A stretch of DNA of 64,000 nt from Bin52 sp965243345 (GTDB lineage Bacteria; Pseudomonadota; Alphaproteobacteria; Thalassobaculales; Thalassobaculaceae): contig CBDEUR010000003.1 in NCBI GenBank assembly GCA_965243345.1, positions 310,001 to 374,000 of the forward strand. The letters are read 5' to 3'. The notes under the pieces were generated by a model that saw nothing but the letters and a program-made list of their open reading frames with translations, made no database searches and was not told the DNA's origin. Both the position numbers and the translations under genes were made by a program. Positions 44,565-52,877 of the stretch are shown in pieces (positions within the stretch are counted from its first letter, which is position 1; the number at the start of each line of letters is the position of its first letter).

Positions 44565-45542
44565 TCAGTCGAGCGTGAGCACGATCTTGCCGAGATGGCG
44601 GTTCCCGCGCATGTGATCGAGGGCGTCGGTCACGGCTTCCAGCGGGTAGGAGCTGTCGATCGGCAGGGCCAGGGTTCCCGCCGCGATCGCGTCCCCAAGG
44701 TCCTCGTGCACGGCGCGGGTGATGGCGCGGATCTCCTCGATCGAGCGTGTGCGGAAGGTCACGCCGATGTAGTGGATGCGGCGCAGCGCGTGCAGGTCGC
44801 AATCGAAGGTGCAGGTCGCTCCGCCGAGACGGCCGACATTGACGATGCGTCCGAGGATGGCGGCCGCGCGCATGTTGTCGTTGGCGACGAAGCCGGAAAC
44901 CTGGTCGACGATCAGGTTCACGCCGGCGCCGTCCGTGGCCTCCAGTACCCGTGCGACCCAGTCGGGGTCGCGGGGGTCGAGGGCGAGGTCGGCGCCGAAC
45001 CGTGCCAGCGCGTCCCGGCGTTCCTGATTGGTCGAGGTGCCGATGACCAGCGACGCCCCCTTCAGCCGGGCGATCTGCAGTCCCATCAGCCCGACACCTG
45101 AACTTGCTCCCTGGATGAGCACGGTCTCGCCGGCAGCGAGGCGGCCGTTGGTCACGATGGCGTTGTGCATGGTCTGGGTCGCAACCGGCAGGGTTGCCGC
45201 CTGTGCATAGCTCACGGTCTCGCCCGGGATGAGAGCTGTTCGCCCCCGGTCGGCAAGGGCGTACTCGGCCCAGCCTGCCGCGCCTGAGCACATCACCCGG
45301 TCGCCTTCGCGGAAGTCCTGTACCCCCGGACCCAGGGCCGCCACATCTCCGGCGAACTCCATGCCGACAATGGTTCCGGGCCCGCCGACGCTCCCGTGCG
45401 CCGCCCCGGCGGCGACCGTGAGATCGGCGCGGTTCAGCCCGCATGCCCTCACGCGCACCAGCACCTGGTCGGGTCCCGGATCCGGACGGGGCGCGTCCTG
45501 CACCCGGACCCCCTGTTCGGTGACAACAGCTGCACGCATCAT
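44565..45542 (-). CDS. Quinone oxidoreductase-like MDR protein (zinc-free)
   Basis: 325-residue NADPH-dependent medium-chain reductase of the quinone/enoyl reductase branch. N-terminal GroES-like part (VLVRVRACGLNRADL, GMEFAGDVAALGPGV), Rossmann motif GASSGVGLMGLQIARLKG, then AFRTRS-type end text VTFRTRSIEEIRAI and GNRHLGKIVLTLD. The Cys-rich zinc loop of alcohol dehydrogenases is absent. Start ATG 45542, with AGGGGAG upstream (TTG 45545 and ATG 45539 are also in frame). First gene of its operon and divergent from the MFS exporter. Confidence 0.9.
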   Translation of the reverse strand: MMRAAVVTEQGVRVQDAPRPDPGPDQVLVRVRACGLNRADLTVAAGAAHGSVGGPGTIVGMEFAGDVAALGPGVQDFREGDRVMCSGAAGWAEYALADRGRTALIPGETVSYAQAATLPVATQTMHNAIVTNGRLAAGETVLIQGASSGVGLMGLQIARLKGASLVIGTSTNQERRDALARFGADLALDPRDPDWVARVLEATDGAGVNLIVDQVSGFVANDNMRAAAILGRIVNVGRLGGATCTFDCDLHALRRIHYIGVTFRTRSIEEIRAITRAVHEDLGDAIAAGTLALPIDSSYPLEAVTDALDHMRGNRHLGKIVLTLD

Positions 45543-45719
45543 CAACTCCCCTGCTGGACGGCGGGCCCGACCCCATGGCCGGGCGGCGCATTATCGACAT
45601 GAGCCGCGGCGAACGCCAGTGCTGCCCGGCATTGTCCGTGGATCAATGTTCCGGCATGTAGACCCGGACCGGCGTCCTGCGACAGGACGGTCGACCGGAG
45701 CGCGAGACGGAGCCCGCTG

Positions 45720-47237
45720 GTGACCACCTACGATTCCGCCGGCCTGCCGCGGACCACCACGTTCCAGAATGCCGTGATTCTGGTCACCCTTACCCTGGTG
45801 ACCATGCTCTACGCCATGACGGTGACCATCGCCAACGTGGCGCTGCCGCAGATCAAGGGAGCGCTGTCGGCCACCACCGACGAGATCGCGCTGATCGTGA
45901 CCTTCAACATCATCGCCACTGCCGTGGCGACCCCGATGACGGGGTGGCTGACGGCGCGATACGGCCGGCGCAACGTCATGATCTTCGGAGTGGCGGGATT
46001 CACCGTCGCGTCGTTCCTGTGCGGAACCGCGACGTCGCTCGAACAGCTGGTGGTCTACCGGTTCATGCAGGGTGCCTTCGGGGCACCACTGGTCCCCCTC
46101 AGCCAGGCGATCGTGGTCGATTCCTACCCGAAGGAGAAGATCGGCCCGGCCAACGCCATCTTCGGCATGGGCGTGGTCATGGGGCCGATCCTCGCCCCGA
46201 CCATCGGCGGCTACCTGAGCGAGACCTACAGCTGGCGCTGGGTCTTCTTCATGATGGTGCCGTGCGGCATGGTGTCGCTGCTCGGCGTGGCACTGTTCAT
46301 CAAGCGGCGCCGGTCCCGGCCCGGGGCCCATCTCGACTGGACCGGTTTCATTGCGCTGTCGCTTGCGATCGCCGCCTTCCAGTTCATGCTGGACCGTGGC
46401 GAGAGGCTCGACTGGTTCGACAACTGGCAGATCACCGCCTGCGCCTGGGTGGCGGTCCTCGGACTGTGGGTGTTCATCTCGCACTCGCTGACGGCCGAGA
46501 GACCGTTCCTCAACCCGAGACTGCTGATGAAGCGCAACTACGCGCTCGGGCTCATGATCGCCTTCGTCTTCGGCCTGCTCAACTTCACGCCGATCACCCT
46601 GTTGCCGGCCCTGCTGCAGACCCTTCGCGGCTATCCGGATTCAATCATCGGCCTCATTCTCGGCATTCGCGGCACCGGCACGCTGCTCGGCTTCTTCTTC
46701 ATGTTCCTGGGCGGCTCGCGCATCGATCCCCGCTACACCATGTTCGCCGGTTTCATGCTGCAGGGGATTTCCGGGTGGTACATGGCGCAGTTCAGCGTCA
46801 ACCTCACGACCTTCGACGTGCTGTGGACCTCGTGGCTGCAGGGGCTGGGTGTGGGGATGATCTGGGTGCCGCTGACCGTGGTGACCTTCAGCCAGCTGAA
46901 CGAGGAGGAGACCGCGGAGGGATCCTCGGTCTTCCACCTGGTCCGCAACTTCGGAAGCAGCGTGTTCATTTCGATCACCATCGCCATCATGATCCGCACG
47001 GGCCAGATGAACTACGCGTCGCTCTCGCAGTCGGCGAACCCGCTCAACACCGCGCTGCCGTTCCAGGACTCGCTGTTCGCGTTCTGGTCGATCGACGGTG
47101 TCGGCACGCTTGCAGCACTCAGCGGCGAAATCGGCCGCCAGGCGACGATGATCGGCTACCTGAACGCGTTCTATGCCTTCACGATGACGGCGTTCGCAAT
47201 CTGCCCGTTCCTGTTCATGGTCCGCCTGCGGCGTTGA
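45720..47237 (+). CDS. MFS transporter, DHA2 (EmrB/QacA) family, 14 TM
   Basis: 505-residue inner-membrane proton-driven exporter. Start GTG 45720. Hydrophobic segments number about 14. Motif A GWLTARYGRRNVMIFG, motif C-like MGVVMGPILAPTIGGYLS, and PALLQTLRGYPDSIIGLILG in the second half are typical of EmrB. Adjacent genes (MDR and OYE on the other side; a beta-hydroxyacid dehydrogenase after it) suggest a detoxification/efflux unit. No EmrA-like adaptor or TetR-type regulator is beside it. Confidence 0.92.
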   Translation: MTTYDSAGLPRTTTFQNAVILVTLTLVTMLYAMTVTIANVALPQIKGALSATTDEIALIVTFNIIATAVATPMTGWLTARYGRRNVMIFGVAGFTVASFLCGTATSLEQLVVYRFMQGAFGAPLVPLSQAIVVDSYPKEKIGPANAIFGMGVVMGPILAPTIGGYLSETYSWRWVFFMMVPCGMVSLLGVALFIKRRRSRPGAHLDWTGFIALSLAIAAFQFMLDRGERLDWFDNWQITACAWVAVLGLWVFISHSLTAERPFLNPRLLMKRNYALGLMIAFVFGLLNFTPITLLPALLQTLRGYPDSIIGLILGIRGTGTLLGFFFMFLGGSRIDPRYTMFAGFMLQGISGWYMAQFSVNLTTFDVLWTSWLQGLGVGMIWVPLTVVTFSQLNEEETAEGSSVFHLVRNFGSSVFISITIAIMIRTGQMNYASLSQSANPLNTALPFQDSLFAFWSIDGVGTLAALSGEIGRQATMIGYLNAFYAFTMTAFAICPFLFMVRLRR

Positions 47238-47322
47238 TGCCGGCGCCGGCGGCCCCGCCCGCTTGCGGGTGCCCGACGATCCGGCCACAGTGGGCTCCCG
47301 TACCGGCTGCGTGGAGGAGGAG

Positions 47323-48201
47323 ATGACCGGAGTGATCGGCTGGATCGGTCTTGGCAACATGGGAAGCCGGATGGCCGCGAACCTGGGCGCAAGCGGCATC
47401 GATCTCGTGGTCGCCGATCGGCACTCGACCGCACGGGCGCCTGAAGGCAGCCGCATCGCGGCGGACAACGGTGCGGTGGCGCAGGCCGCCGAAGTGGTGT
47501 TCCTGTGCGTGCCGGCGGGCCCTGACACGCTCGAGGTGGCAGCTGACCTGCTGGGTGCGCCGGACCGGCGGGTCCGGACCGTGGTCGATACCTCGACCAT
47601 CGGCATCAAGCATGCGCGCGAGGCCGCGCAGCTGCTGGCCGGCCATGGCGTCGCCTATGTCGACGCCCCGGTCTCCGGCGGCATCGCGGGTGCGCAGGCA
47701 GCGACGCTCGCGGTCATGGCGAGCTGTCCGGCCGCGATCATGGACGAGGTCAGGCCGCTGCTCGAGACGATCGGATCGAACGTGTTTCACGTCGGACCGG
47801 AGCCGGGCCAGGGCCAGACGATCAAGCTGCTCAACAACTTTCTCTCGGCGACCGCGATGGCCGCGACCAGTGAGGCCATGACCTTCGCGACGGAGAACGG
47901 TCTCGACCTCCAGGCCACGCTCGATGTCGTCAACGTCTCGAGCGGCCGGAACACCGCCACCATGGACAACTTCCCGAACCGGATCGTGCCCGGCGGCTAC
48001 GACGGCGGCTTTGCCTCGGCGATGATGGCGAAGGACGTGCGGCTCTATCTCGAGAACGTTCGCGGATCGGGTACGGCAGACCGCATCGGCGCGGTGGTGG
48101 CAGACATCTACGCCCGCCTCGACCAGGACGAACCCGGCTCCGATTCAACGCGGATCTACGCCTATACCCGGGCAGGCAGGACCGGCCCGGACGACGGGTA
48201 G
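47323..48201 (+). CDS. Beta-hydroxyacid dehydrogenase (3-hydroxyisobutyrate dehydrogenase family)
   Basis: 292-residue NAD(P)-dependent oxidoreductase. Start ATG 47323 follows GGAGGAGG. Cofactor motif IGWIGLGNMGSRMAANL, substrate-binding VDAPVSGGIAGAQAATLA, and catalytic Lys168 in GQTIKLLNNFLSA are all present; the C-terminal helical part KDVRLYLENVRGSG is usual. Members oxidise 3-hydroxyisobutyrate, tartronate semialdehyde, 6-phosphogluconate-like or reduce succinic semialdehyde. It follows the MFS gene by 85 bases. Confidence 0.92.
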   Translation: MTGVIGWIGLGNMGSRMAANLGASGIDLVVADRHSTARAPEGSRIAADNGAVAQAAEVVFLCVPAGPDTLEVAADLLGAPDRRVRTVVDTSTIGIKHAREAAQLLAGHGVAYVDAPVSGGIAGAQAATLAVMASCPAAIMDEVRPLLETIGSNVFHVGPEPGQGQTIKLLNNFLSATAMAATSEAMTFATENGLDLQATLDVVNVSSGRNTATMDNFPNRIVPGGYDGGFASAMMAKDVRLYLENVRGSGTADRIGAVVADIYARLDQDEPGSDSTRIYAYTRAGRTGPDDG

Positions 48202-48666
48202 GCGACCCCTGCGGACGTCCTCCCACGCGCCCGAGTGGATGCGAGGAGGTACCATCCGCCTGTCCGTGGTGGCCGCCGCGATGACTACGGGCTTGATCCC
48301 ATCACCCTCGAACACGGCCCGGCACCGCAATGGGACCGTCCCCGGTCGCTGCCCACGTCTTTGGACAACTGCGCCGTCTTGCCATTGCCGGGCGTTGCAG
48401 ACAGTGCAGCCGAATGGACACCGTCCCGGAAGAGACCCCCCGGACGAAGCGCCGTTGCCAGGGCACTACGGCGAATGACTGGACCGCAAGCCGCCCCTTG
48501 GAGACCGTCAGGCTGGACAGGTAGTCGCAGAGCGAATTCGGTGGCCTCGCGGCTCACTTCCGCGACTTCATTCTCTGGGAGCGCACGGGTCTGGCGTGCG
48601 TCCGAGAGCGTTTCGTCGCTGCCATACACTGCAAGCCGATCAATCGCCGTGAAAGGTGGCGATTCG
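48202..48666. other. Region after the dehydrogenase holding a terminase fossil
   Basis: 465 bases without an intact gene. The middle and right part (48290-48540) carry a frameshifted remnant of a phage terminase large subunit on the minus strand; the rest shows no recognisable frame. Base composition is less GC-rich than the flanks. Confidence 0.6.
48290..48540 (-). pseudogene. Decayed phage terminase large subunit, N-terminal fragment
   Basis: On the minus strand, one frame gives DYLSSLTVSKGRLAVQ then SFAVVPWQRRFVRG, which matches the start of TerL (lt-x-GrLAGqpF-x-l-PWQrRfvrG). It then loses sense, while the next frame gives AALSATPGNGKTAQLSK, the TerL Walker A region (usually ALSxxRGNGKTxL). 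Then the first frame resumes with AATGDGPIAVP, where TerL reads AhldGPxAxPRGE. Two frameshifts within about 90 residues, then stops: a dead gene. It lies downstream of the PIN / Xre-ImmA pair on the same strand and shows that phage or phage-like DNA once sat here. Confidence 0.65.
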
Positions 48667-49176
48667 TCAACGACCGACCTCGGCCAGCATCAATTGGCCA
48701 ATTGTCCTGTTGTGCCAGTTTGCGGTGCAGGCTTCTCGCAAAGTCGGGCTTGATTGGTGACCGGCATCTTCCAGCAATCTTTCCAGGGACACCAGCCGCT
48801 CGCGGAAACCGAGCCGAATCCCGACACGCAGGCTGGCCTTGTCCGGTCCGCACAACAGCCAGGCATCACCCCGATGAACCGCGTGCGCCCAGAGCGACTC
48901 CTCGCCTCTGTCCAGCGCAATGTCGGGTATCCGCAGGCCCAGTTCGGCGCGCTGGGGGTCCCCGACGAAGTGAACAGCCTTCAGTGACGCGCGCGGTTCC
49001 ACGACGTCAATCCGTTGCTCCGGCCGCCGGCGTTGAAAGCCCGTCTGCGTCTCCGTCACACAATCCTCGACGGTTTCCACCGAATAGCCTCCCGACAGCG
49101 CTCGCCACGAACGGGTGCGGTGGCACTCGACGATAATGTTCGTGTCCACAAGCACCGGACCAGGGTGTCGGGCCAT
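48667..49176 (-). CDS. PIN-domain protein, probable toxin partner
   Basis: 169-residue PIN-type nuclease. The acid residues expected for the metal site are present: Asp11 in VLVDTNIIVE, Glu42 in TETQTG, Asp89/Glu92 in LDRGEESLW and Asp112 in CGPDKASLR. Start ATG 49176 lies 6 bases after the stop of the Xre-ImmA gene, so it is the second gene of that pair. Such PIN proteins next to COG2856 (ImmA/IrrE) genes have been predicted to be a toxin-antitoxin variant. It may cleave RNA; the target is unknown. Confidence 0.8.
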   Translation of the reverse strand: MARHPGPVLVDTNIIVECHRTRSWRALSGGYSVETVEDCVTETQTGFQRRRPEQRIDVVEPRASLKAVHFVGDPQRAELGLRIPDIALDRGEESLWAHAVHRGDAWLLCGPDKASLRVGIRLGFRERLVSLERLLEDAGHQSSPTLREACTANWHNRTIGQLMLAEVGR

Positions 49177-49182
49177 CGATGT

Positions 49183-50289
49183 TCACAACTCGACGGGAGG
49201 TTCGGTGTCATGTGTCGTGCACAGGTCCGTGAATTCGTCCACTACCATGTCCAGCAATTCCGCCACGCGTCGCATCGAGACAAGGCCCTCCTTGATGGCA
49301 AGGGCGAGAACCTGCACGAACGGCTTCGAAAACAAGGCGGGCGTTGCATTGCTCGCAACTTCCCTGCCGTTGTTGCGCAGGGCCGCTTCCGGCAGGGAAC
49401 GCGCCACGGATGGCTTCAGCCGGCCGAGCGCAACGAGCCGCCAACGCAACGCCGATGACGTCACACGCAGGTCATCCGCCACGGCGTTCAGTCTGGCGAT
49501 CAGTACCTCCTCGCCCAAGGACATCCAGCCGCCGCGCCGCTCCAGAACCGCAGCTGGCATCAGCACCGCTGCGGCGAAATTGTTGGCAAGCCGCTCCACC
49601 CGGTTGCCGCCAGTTTCCCGCGCCTCTTCGGAATGCTCGGGGGGCATCGCGTCCCAGGTCAGGACATGAAACAGTTCGTGAGCGAGATCGAAGTGCCGGC
49701 GGCCCTCGATTTCCCGGCGCGCGATCAGGACCGTGTCCAGTTCGGGCAAGTGGCAAGCCGCCCCGGAAATCCCCTCGCAGGCATCGACCATGAGAACCAG
49801 GATGCCCAGTTCCCGCTCCATGATTTCCGCCAGGCGTGTCGCAGGGGTATCACCAAGGCCAAACTCGGCGACAAACCGTTCTCCAGCCAGCATGGCATCT
49901 TCAAAGCGCGAATGACGGGCGAGGTTCAATGTCCGACGCATCAATGGGGTTTCGCGGCCGACTTGCGGCGCCAGGGCACGAAATGCCGCGATCCAGCGGC
50001 CTGCGTCCCGTTCGTACTCGCAGAGTTGTTCGGCCAGGACACCGGTCTGTCGCCACGAGAAGCGGCCTTCGCCGACGAGCCGGAACGGATCGGTGAAATA
50101 GTCGAGAGTCACGCCGAACTTCTCCAGCGCACGCACCAGTTCGTCCGCCGTAACGCGGCGCGCGCCAGTCTCGATGGCCGAGACCGTCTGCCGGTCGTTG
50201 AAACCGAGCAGCCGGGCCATATCGACCTGGGAGAGTCCGCGTTCGTCGCGCAATGCCTTGAATCGCTTGCCGATAAGCTGTGTGGACAT
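49183..50289 (-). CDS. Xre-family regulator fused to ImmA/IrrE metallopeptidase
   Basis: 368-residue protein. Residues 1-70 are an Xre helix-turn-helix (FKALRDERGLSQVDMARLLGF). Residues about 140-260 are an ImmA/IrrE (COG2856) zinc peptidase with HELFH (H204-E205-H208) in RHFDLAHELFHVL and NFAAAVLMP. ImmA-type enzymes cut a repressor when activated; here repressor and peptidase are one chain. Start ATG 50289 with GGAGGT. First gene of the pair with the PIN protein; an AT-rich promoter and a TTGCA/TGCAA inverted repeat lie just upstream, as expected for autoregulation. Confidence 0.88.
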   Translation of the reverse strand: MSTQLIGKRFKALRDERGLSQVDMARLLGFNDRQTVSAIETGARRVTADELVRALEKFGVTLDYFTDPFRLVGEGRFSWRQTGVLAEQLCEYERDAGRWIAAFRALAPQVGRETPLMRRTLNLARHSRFEDAMLAGERFVAEFGLGDTPATRLAEIMERELGILVLMVDACEGISGAACHLPELDTVLIARREIEGRRHFDLAHELFHVLTWDAMPPEHSEEARETGGNRVERLANNFAAAVLMPAAVLERRGGWMSLGEEVLIARLNAVADDLRVTSSALRWRLVALGRLKPSVARSLPEAALRNNGREVASNATPALFSKPFVQVLALAIKEGLVSMRRVAELLDMVVDEFTDLCTTHDTEPPVEL

Positions 50290-50771
50290 GACGACCTCCA
50301 GCGTCACCGACATTCTTGCACTTATAAGGATGCAATGATTTTATACAAGGCAGAACTTGCGAGCAACCACGCATTCCATACACGCTGCGATAAGGGTCTG
50401 CCGCGCAATTGCGATCCGGCAACGGATGTCGATGGTCGCTTCGCACGCGACGCACGCCGATACTCGTTCGGACCGCCGCGTCGTCCGCGCGCGGTCGGCG
50501 AGGTCGGCTTTCGAGCACCTGTACACGTCCCATCTGTCCTCGAGGCCGGCCGGGGAACCGGATGTCCGGCAGTCCCGGCCCGGGAGCAGACCGGGACAAG
50601 CCGCCACGGGAGGGTCGGAGCCCTGCCGGGACACGGCCGTGACGCCCTCCTGCCCGATTGCTACAGTCGCGCGCGGTGACCGTGTCGCGCTTGCGCGAGC
50701 GGCACCGGGCCCGGGGCAGTGATCGCAGCTTGCGCTGTCCGTTTCGTTTCACCCTGCATCTGGTCGAGTCC
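50290..50771. other. Intergenic region between Xre-ImmA and hyuA-2
   Basis: 480 bases between divergent genes. The left 60 bases are markedly AT-rich and hold the promoter and inverted repeat of the Xre-ImmA/PIN pair. Frames in the remainder are Arg/Ser-rich and unrecognised. The right end must contain the hyuA-2 promoter, but I see no convincing hexamers and only a poor ribosome site. Confidence 0.55.
50316..50348 (-). promoter_or_regulatory. Promoter with candidate operator for the Xre-ImmA/PIN pair
   Basis: On the minus strand TTGTAT (50348-50343), 16 bases, then TATAAG (50326-50321) form a good sigma70 pair about 32 bases before the start codon. An inverted repeat TTGCA (50316-50320) / TGCAA (50331-50335), enclosing the palindrome CTTATAAG (50321-50328), overlaps the -10. 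Binding of the Xre domain there would block transcription. Confidence 0.5.
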
Positions 50772-52877
50772 ATGGCAGAACCCACCCTCACGGCTGGCAG
50801 CACGACCGGGCCGGGAAACGGCGTACGGATCGGTGTCGATGTCGGCGGCACATTCACGGACCTGGTCAGCGTGGATGACGCGACAGGCGAAGTCCGCATC
50901 GCCAAGGTCCCGAGTACACCCGACAACCAGGCCCACGGTGTGCTGGCAGCGCTGGACGCCGGCAAGACGGCGCTTGAAGAGATCTCGCTGATTGTCCACG
51001 GGACCACCACCACCACCAATGCGGTGCTCGAGCGGACCTTTAGTCGTACCGGCCTCGTGACCACCCGGGGCTTTCGCGACGTGCTCGAGCTTGGCCGGCG
51101 GACACGACCCGCTCCCTACGGCATGAAGGGCCGGTTCGTCCCGGTCATCCCCCGCGACCTGCGTCTCGAGGTGACCGAACGGATCGACGCTGCAGGCGAG
51201 GTGGTGATCCCGCTCGACGACGACAGCGTGCGGGAGGCCGCGGTCCGGCTGCGTGCGGCCGGCTGCGAGGCGGTGGTGGTGCACTTCATCCACTCGTACG
51301 CCAACCCGGTCCACGAGCGGCGGGCGGCCGAGATCCTGCGCGAGACCTGGCCCGGCGACCACGTCACCATGGGGCACGCGCTGCTGTCGGAAAGCCGCGA
51401 ATTCGAGCGCGGTGTGACCGCCGCGGTCAACGCGTCGGTCCAGCCGCTGCTGAAACGCTACATCACCCGGCTGACCCGCGAACTCGATCAGCGCGGCTAT
51501 TCGGGCGAATTCCTGGTGATGAACGGCAATGGCGGCATGGTTCCGCTCGAGCTGGTGCCGCGCGAGGCCGCAAAGACCGTCATGTCGGGACCGGCGTCGG
51601 GCGTGATCGCCGCGGCACGGACCGGGACGCGGGCCGGGGTCCGGCACCTCATCAGCTACGACATGGGCGGAACCTCGACGGATGTCGCTCTCATCCGTGA
51701 CGCCGAACCCGCGTTCTCGAGCGAGACCGAAGTGGAATACGGCCTGCCGATCCACGTGCCGATGGTCGACGTGCGCACGGTCGGCGCGGGTGGCGGGTCG
51801 ATCGCCCGGGTGAACGCGGCCGGGCTGCTGGAAGTCGGCCCGGAAAGTGCGGGTGCCGTGCCAGGACCGATCTGCTACGGGCGCGGCGGGACCCGTCCGA
51901 CGATCGCGGACGCCAACCTGCTGCTGGGGCGGCTTGACTCGGAGCTGTTGACACAGGTGAGGGACGGCGCCGTGCCCGGGCAGGTGGCGAAGGTGTTCGA
52001 GGACGAGATCGGTGGGCCGCTCGGAGGACTGGACGCCACCGCGGCGGCGGCCGCGGTGATCCGGCTCGCCAACACCAGGATGGCCGGTGCCATCCGCATG
52101 GTTTCGGTGTCGCTCGGCGCGGATCCCCGGGACTTCGTCCTGTTCGCCTTCGGTGGTGCCGGACCCCTGCATGCCTGTGCGCTGGCGCGCGAACTGGCCG
52201 TACCGGAGGTGATGGTTCCGGCACTGCCCGGCATGACCAACGCGCTCGGTTGCGTCATGGCCGATCTTCGGCACGACTTCGTCAATACCCTGAACCGGCC
52301 GCTTGACCAGGTTGACGAGGCGGAACTGCACGCGGTGTTTGCCGACCAGGTTCGACGGGGCGACGCGCTGCTCGACCGCAGCCGGGTCGCCATCTCCCGC
52401 CGGGACCGGGTGTTCGGTGTCGAGATGCAGTTTATCGGCCAGTCGCACCAGCTGAGGGTTCCGCTCGACACTCCCACACCGGACCGTGCCCTGTTGCGCC
52501 GCCGGTTCGAGGAGGTCTACTGGGAGCGGTTCCGCATCGAGCTGCCTGAAATCGGCGCCCGGCTGGTCGCGGTGGCGACGTCGGTGATCGGTGTGCGAAG
52601 CGAGCCGGACCTTTCGCGTCTCATCGACCCCGAAGCGCGAGCAGCCCGGCTCGGGGACGCCCTGACCGGTTCCAGGCCGGTGTTCTTCGACGCGTCCGGG
52701 TCGCACTGGATCACGACACCGGTCTACCGCCGAGACCTGCTTCCGGCAGCGTTCTCCATCGAGGGCCCGGCCGTGATCGAGCAGCTGGACGCCACCACCC
52801 TGATCGAACCGGGCGATGTGGCGCGCGGCGAGGCCAACGGCAATATCCGCATCAGGATCGGGGAGACGGGATCATGA
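50772..52877 (+). CDS. hyuA: Hydantoinase/oxoprolinase family protein, HyuA type (copy 2)
   Basis: 701-residue ATP-dependent subunit. Start ATG 50772, since the upstream part of the frame is Arg-rich and not homologous. N-terminal IGVDVGGTFTDLVSVDD is the phosphate-binding signature. Further family text: HGTTTTTNAVLERTFSRTGLVTTRGFRDVLELGRR, YDMGGTSTDVALI and GAGGGSIARVNAAGLLEVGPESAGAVPGP. It differs clearly from copy 1 at 3.2-5.2 kb, so the two pairs are paralogues of different age or source rather than a recent duplication. The stop overlaps the next gene's ATG by 4 bases. Confidence 0.92.
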   Translation: MAEPTLTAGSTTGPGNGVRIGVDVGGTFTDLVSVDDATGEVRIAKVPSTPDNQAHGVLAALDAGKTALEEISLIVHGTTTTTNAVLERTFSRTGLVTTRGFRDVLELGRRTRPAPYGMKGRFVPVIPRDLRLEVTERIDAAGEVVIPLDDDSVREAAVRLRAAGCEAVVVHFIHSYANPVHERRAAEILRETWPGDHVTMGHALLSESREFERGVTAAVNASVQPLLKRYITRLTRELDQRGYSGEFLVMNGNGGMVPLELVPREAAKTVMSGPASGVIAAARTGTRAGVRHLISYDMGGTSTDVALIRDAEPAFSSETEVEYGLPIHVPMVDVRTVGAGGGSIARVNAAGLLEVGPESAGAVPGPICYGRGGTRPTIADANLLLGRLDSELLTQVRDGAVPGQVAKVFEDEIGGPLGGLDATAAAAAVIRLANTRMAGAIRMVSVSLGADPRDFVLFAFGGAGPLHACALARELAVPEVMVPALPGMTNALGCVMADLRHDFVNTLNRPLDQVDEAELHAVFADQVRRGDALLDRSRVAISRRDRVFGVEMQFIGQSHQLRVPLDTPTPDRALLRRRFEEVYWERFRIELPEIGARLVAVATSVIGVRSEPDLSRLIDPEARAARLGDALTGSRPVFFDASGSHWITTPVYRRDLLPAAFSIEGPAVIEQLDATTLIEPGDVARGEANGNIRIRIGETGS

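Noticed and set aside
44527..45600. N-terminal extension of the old yellow enzyme frame (743 codons in total)
   Set aside because: The part before ATG 44526 overlaps the MDR gene in another frame and is Arg/Gly-rich; the OYE domain begins exactly at 44526.
50341..50680. Plus- and minus-strand frames between Xre-ImmA and hyuA-2
   Set aside because: Low-complexity composition; I checked for a transposase or phage remnant like those in the neighbouring gaps and saw none.
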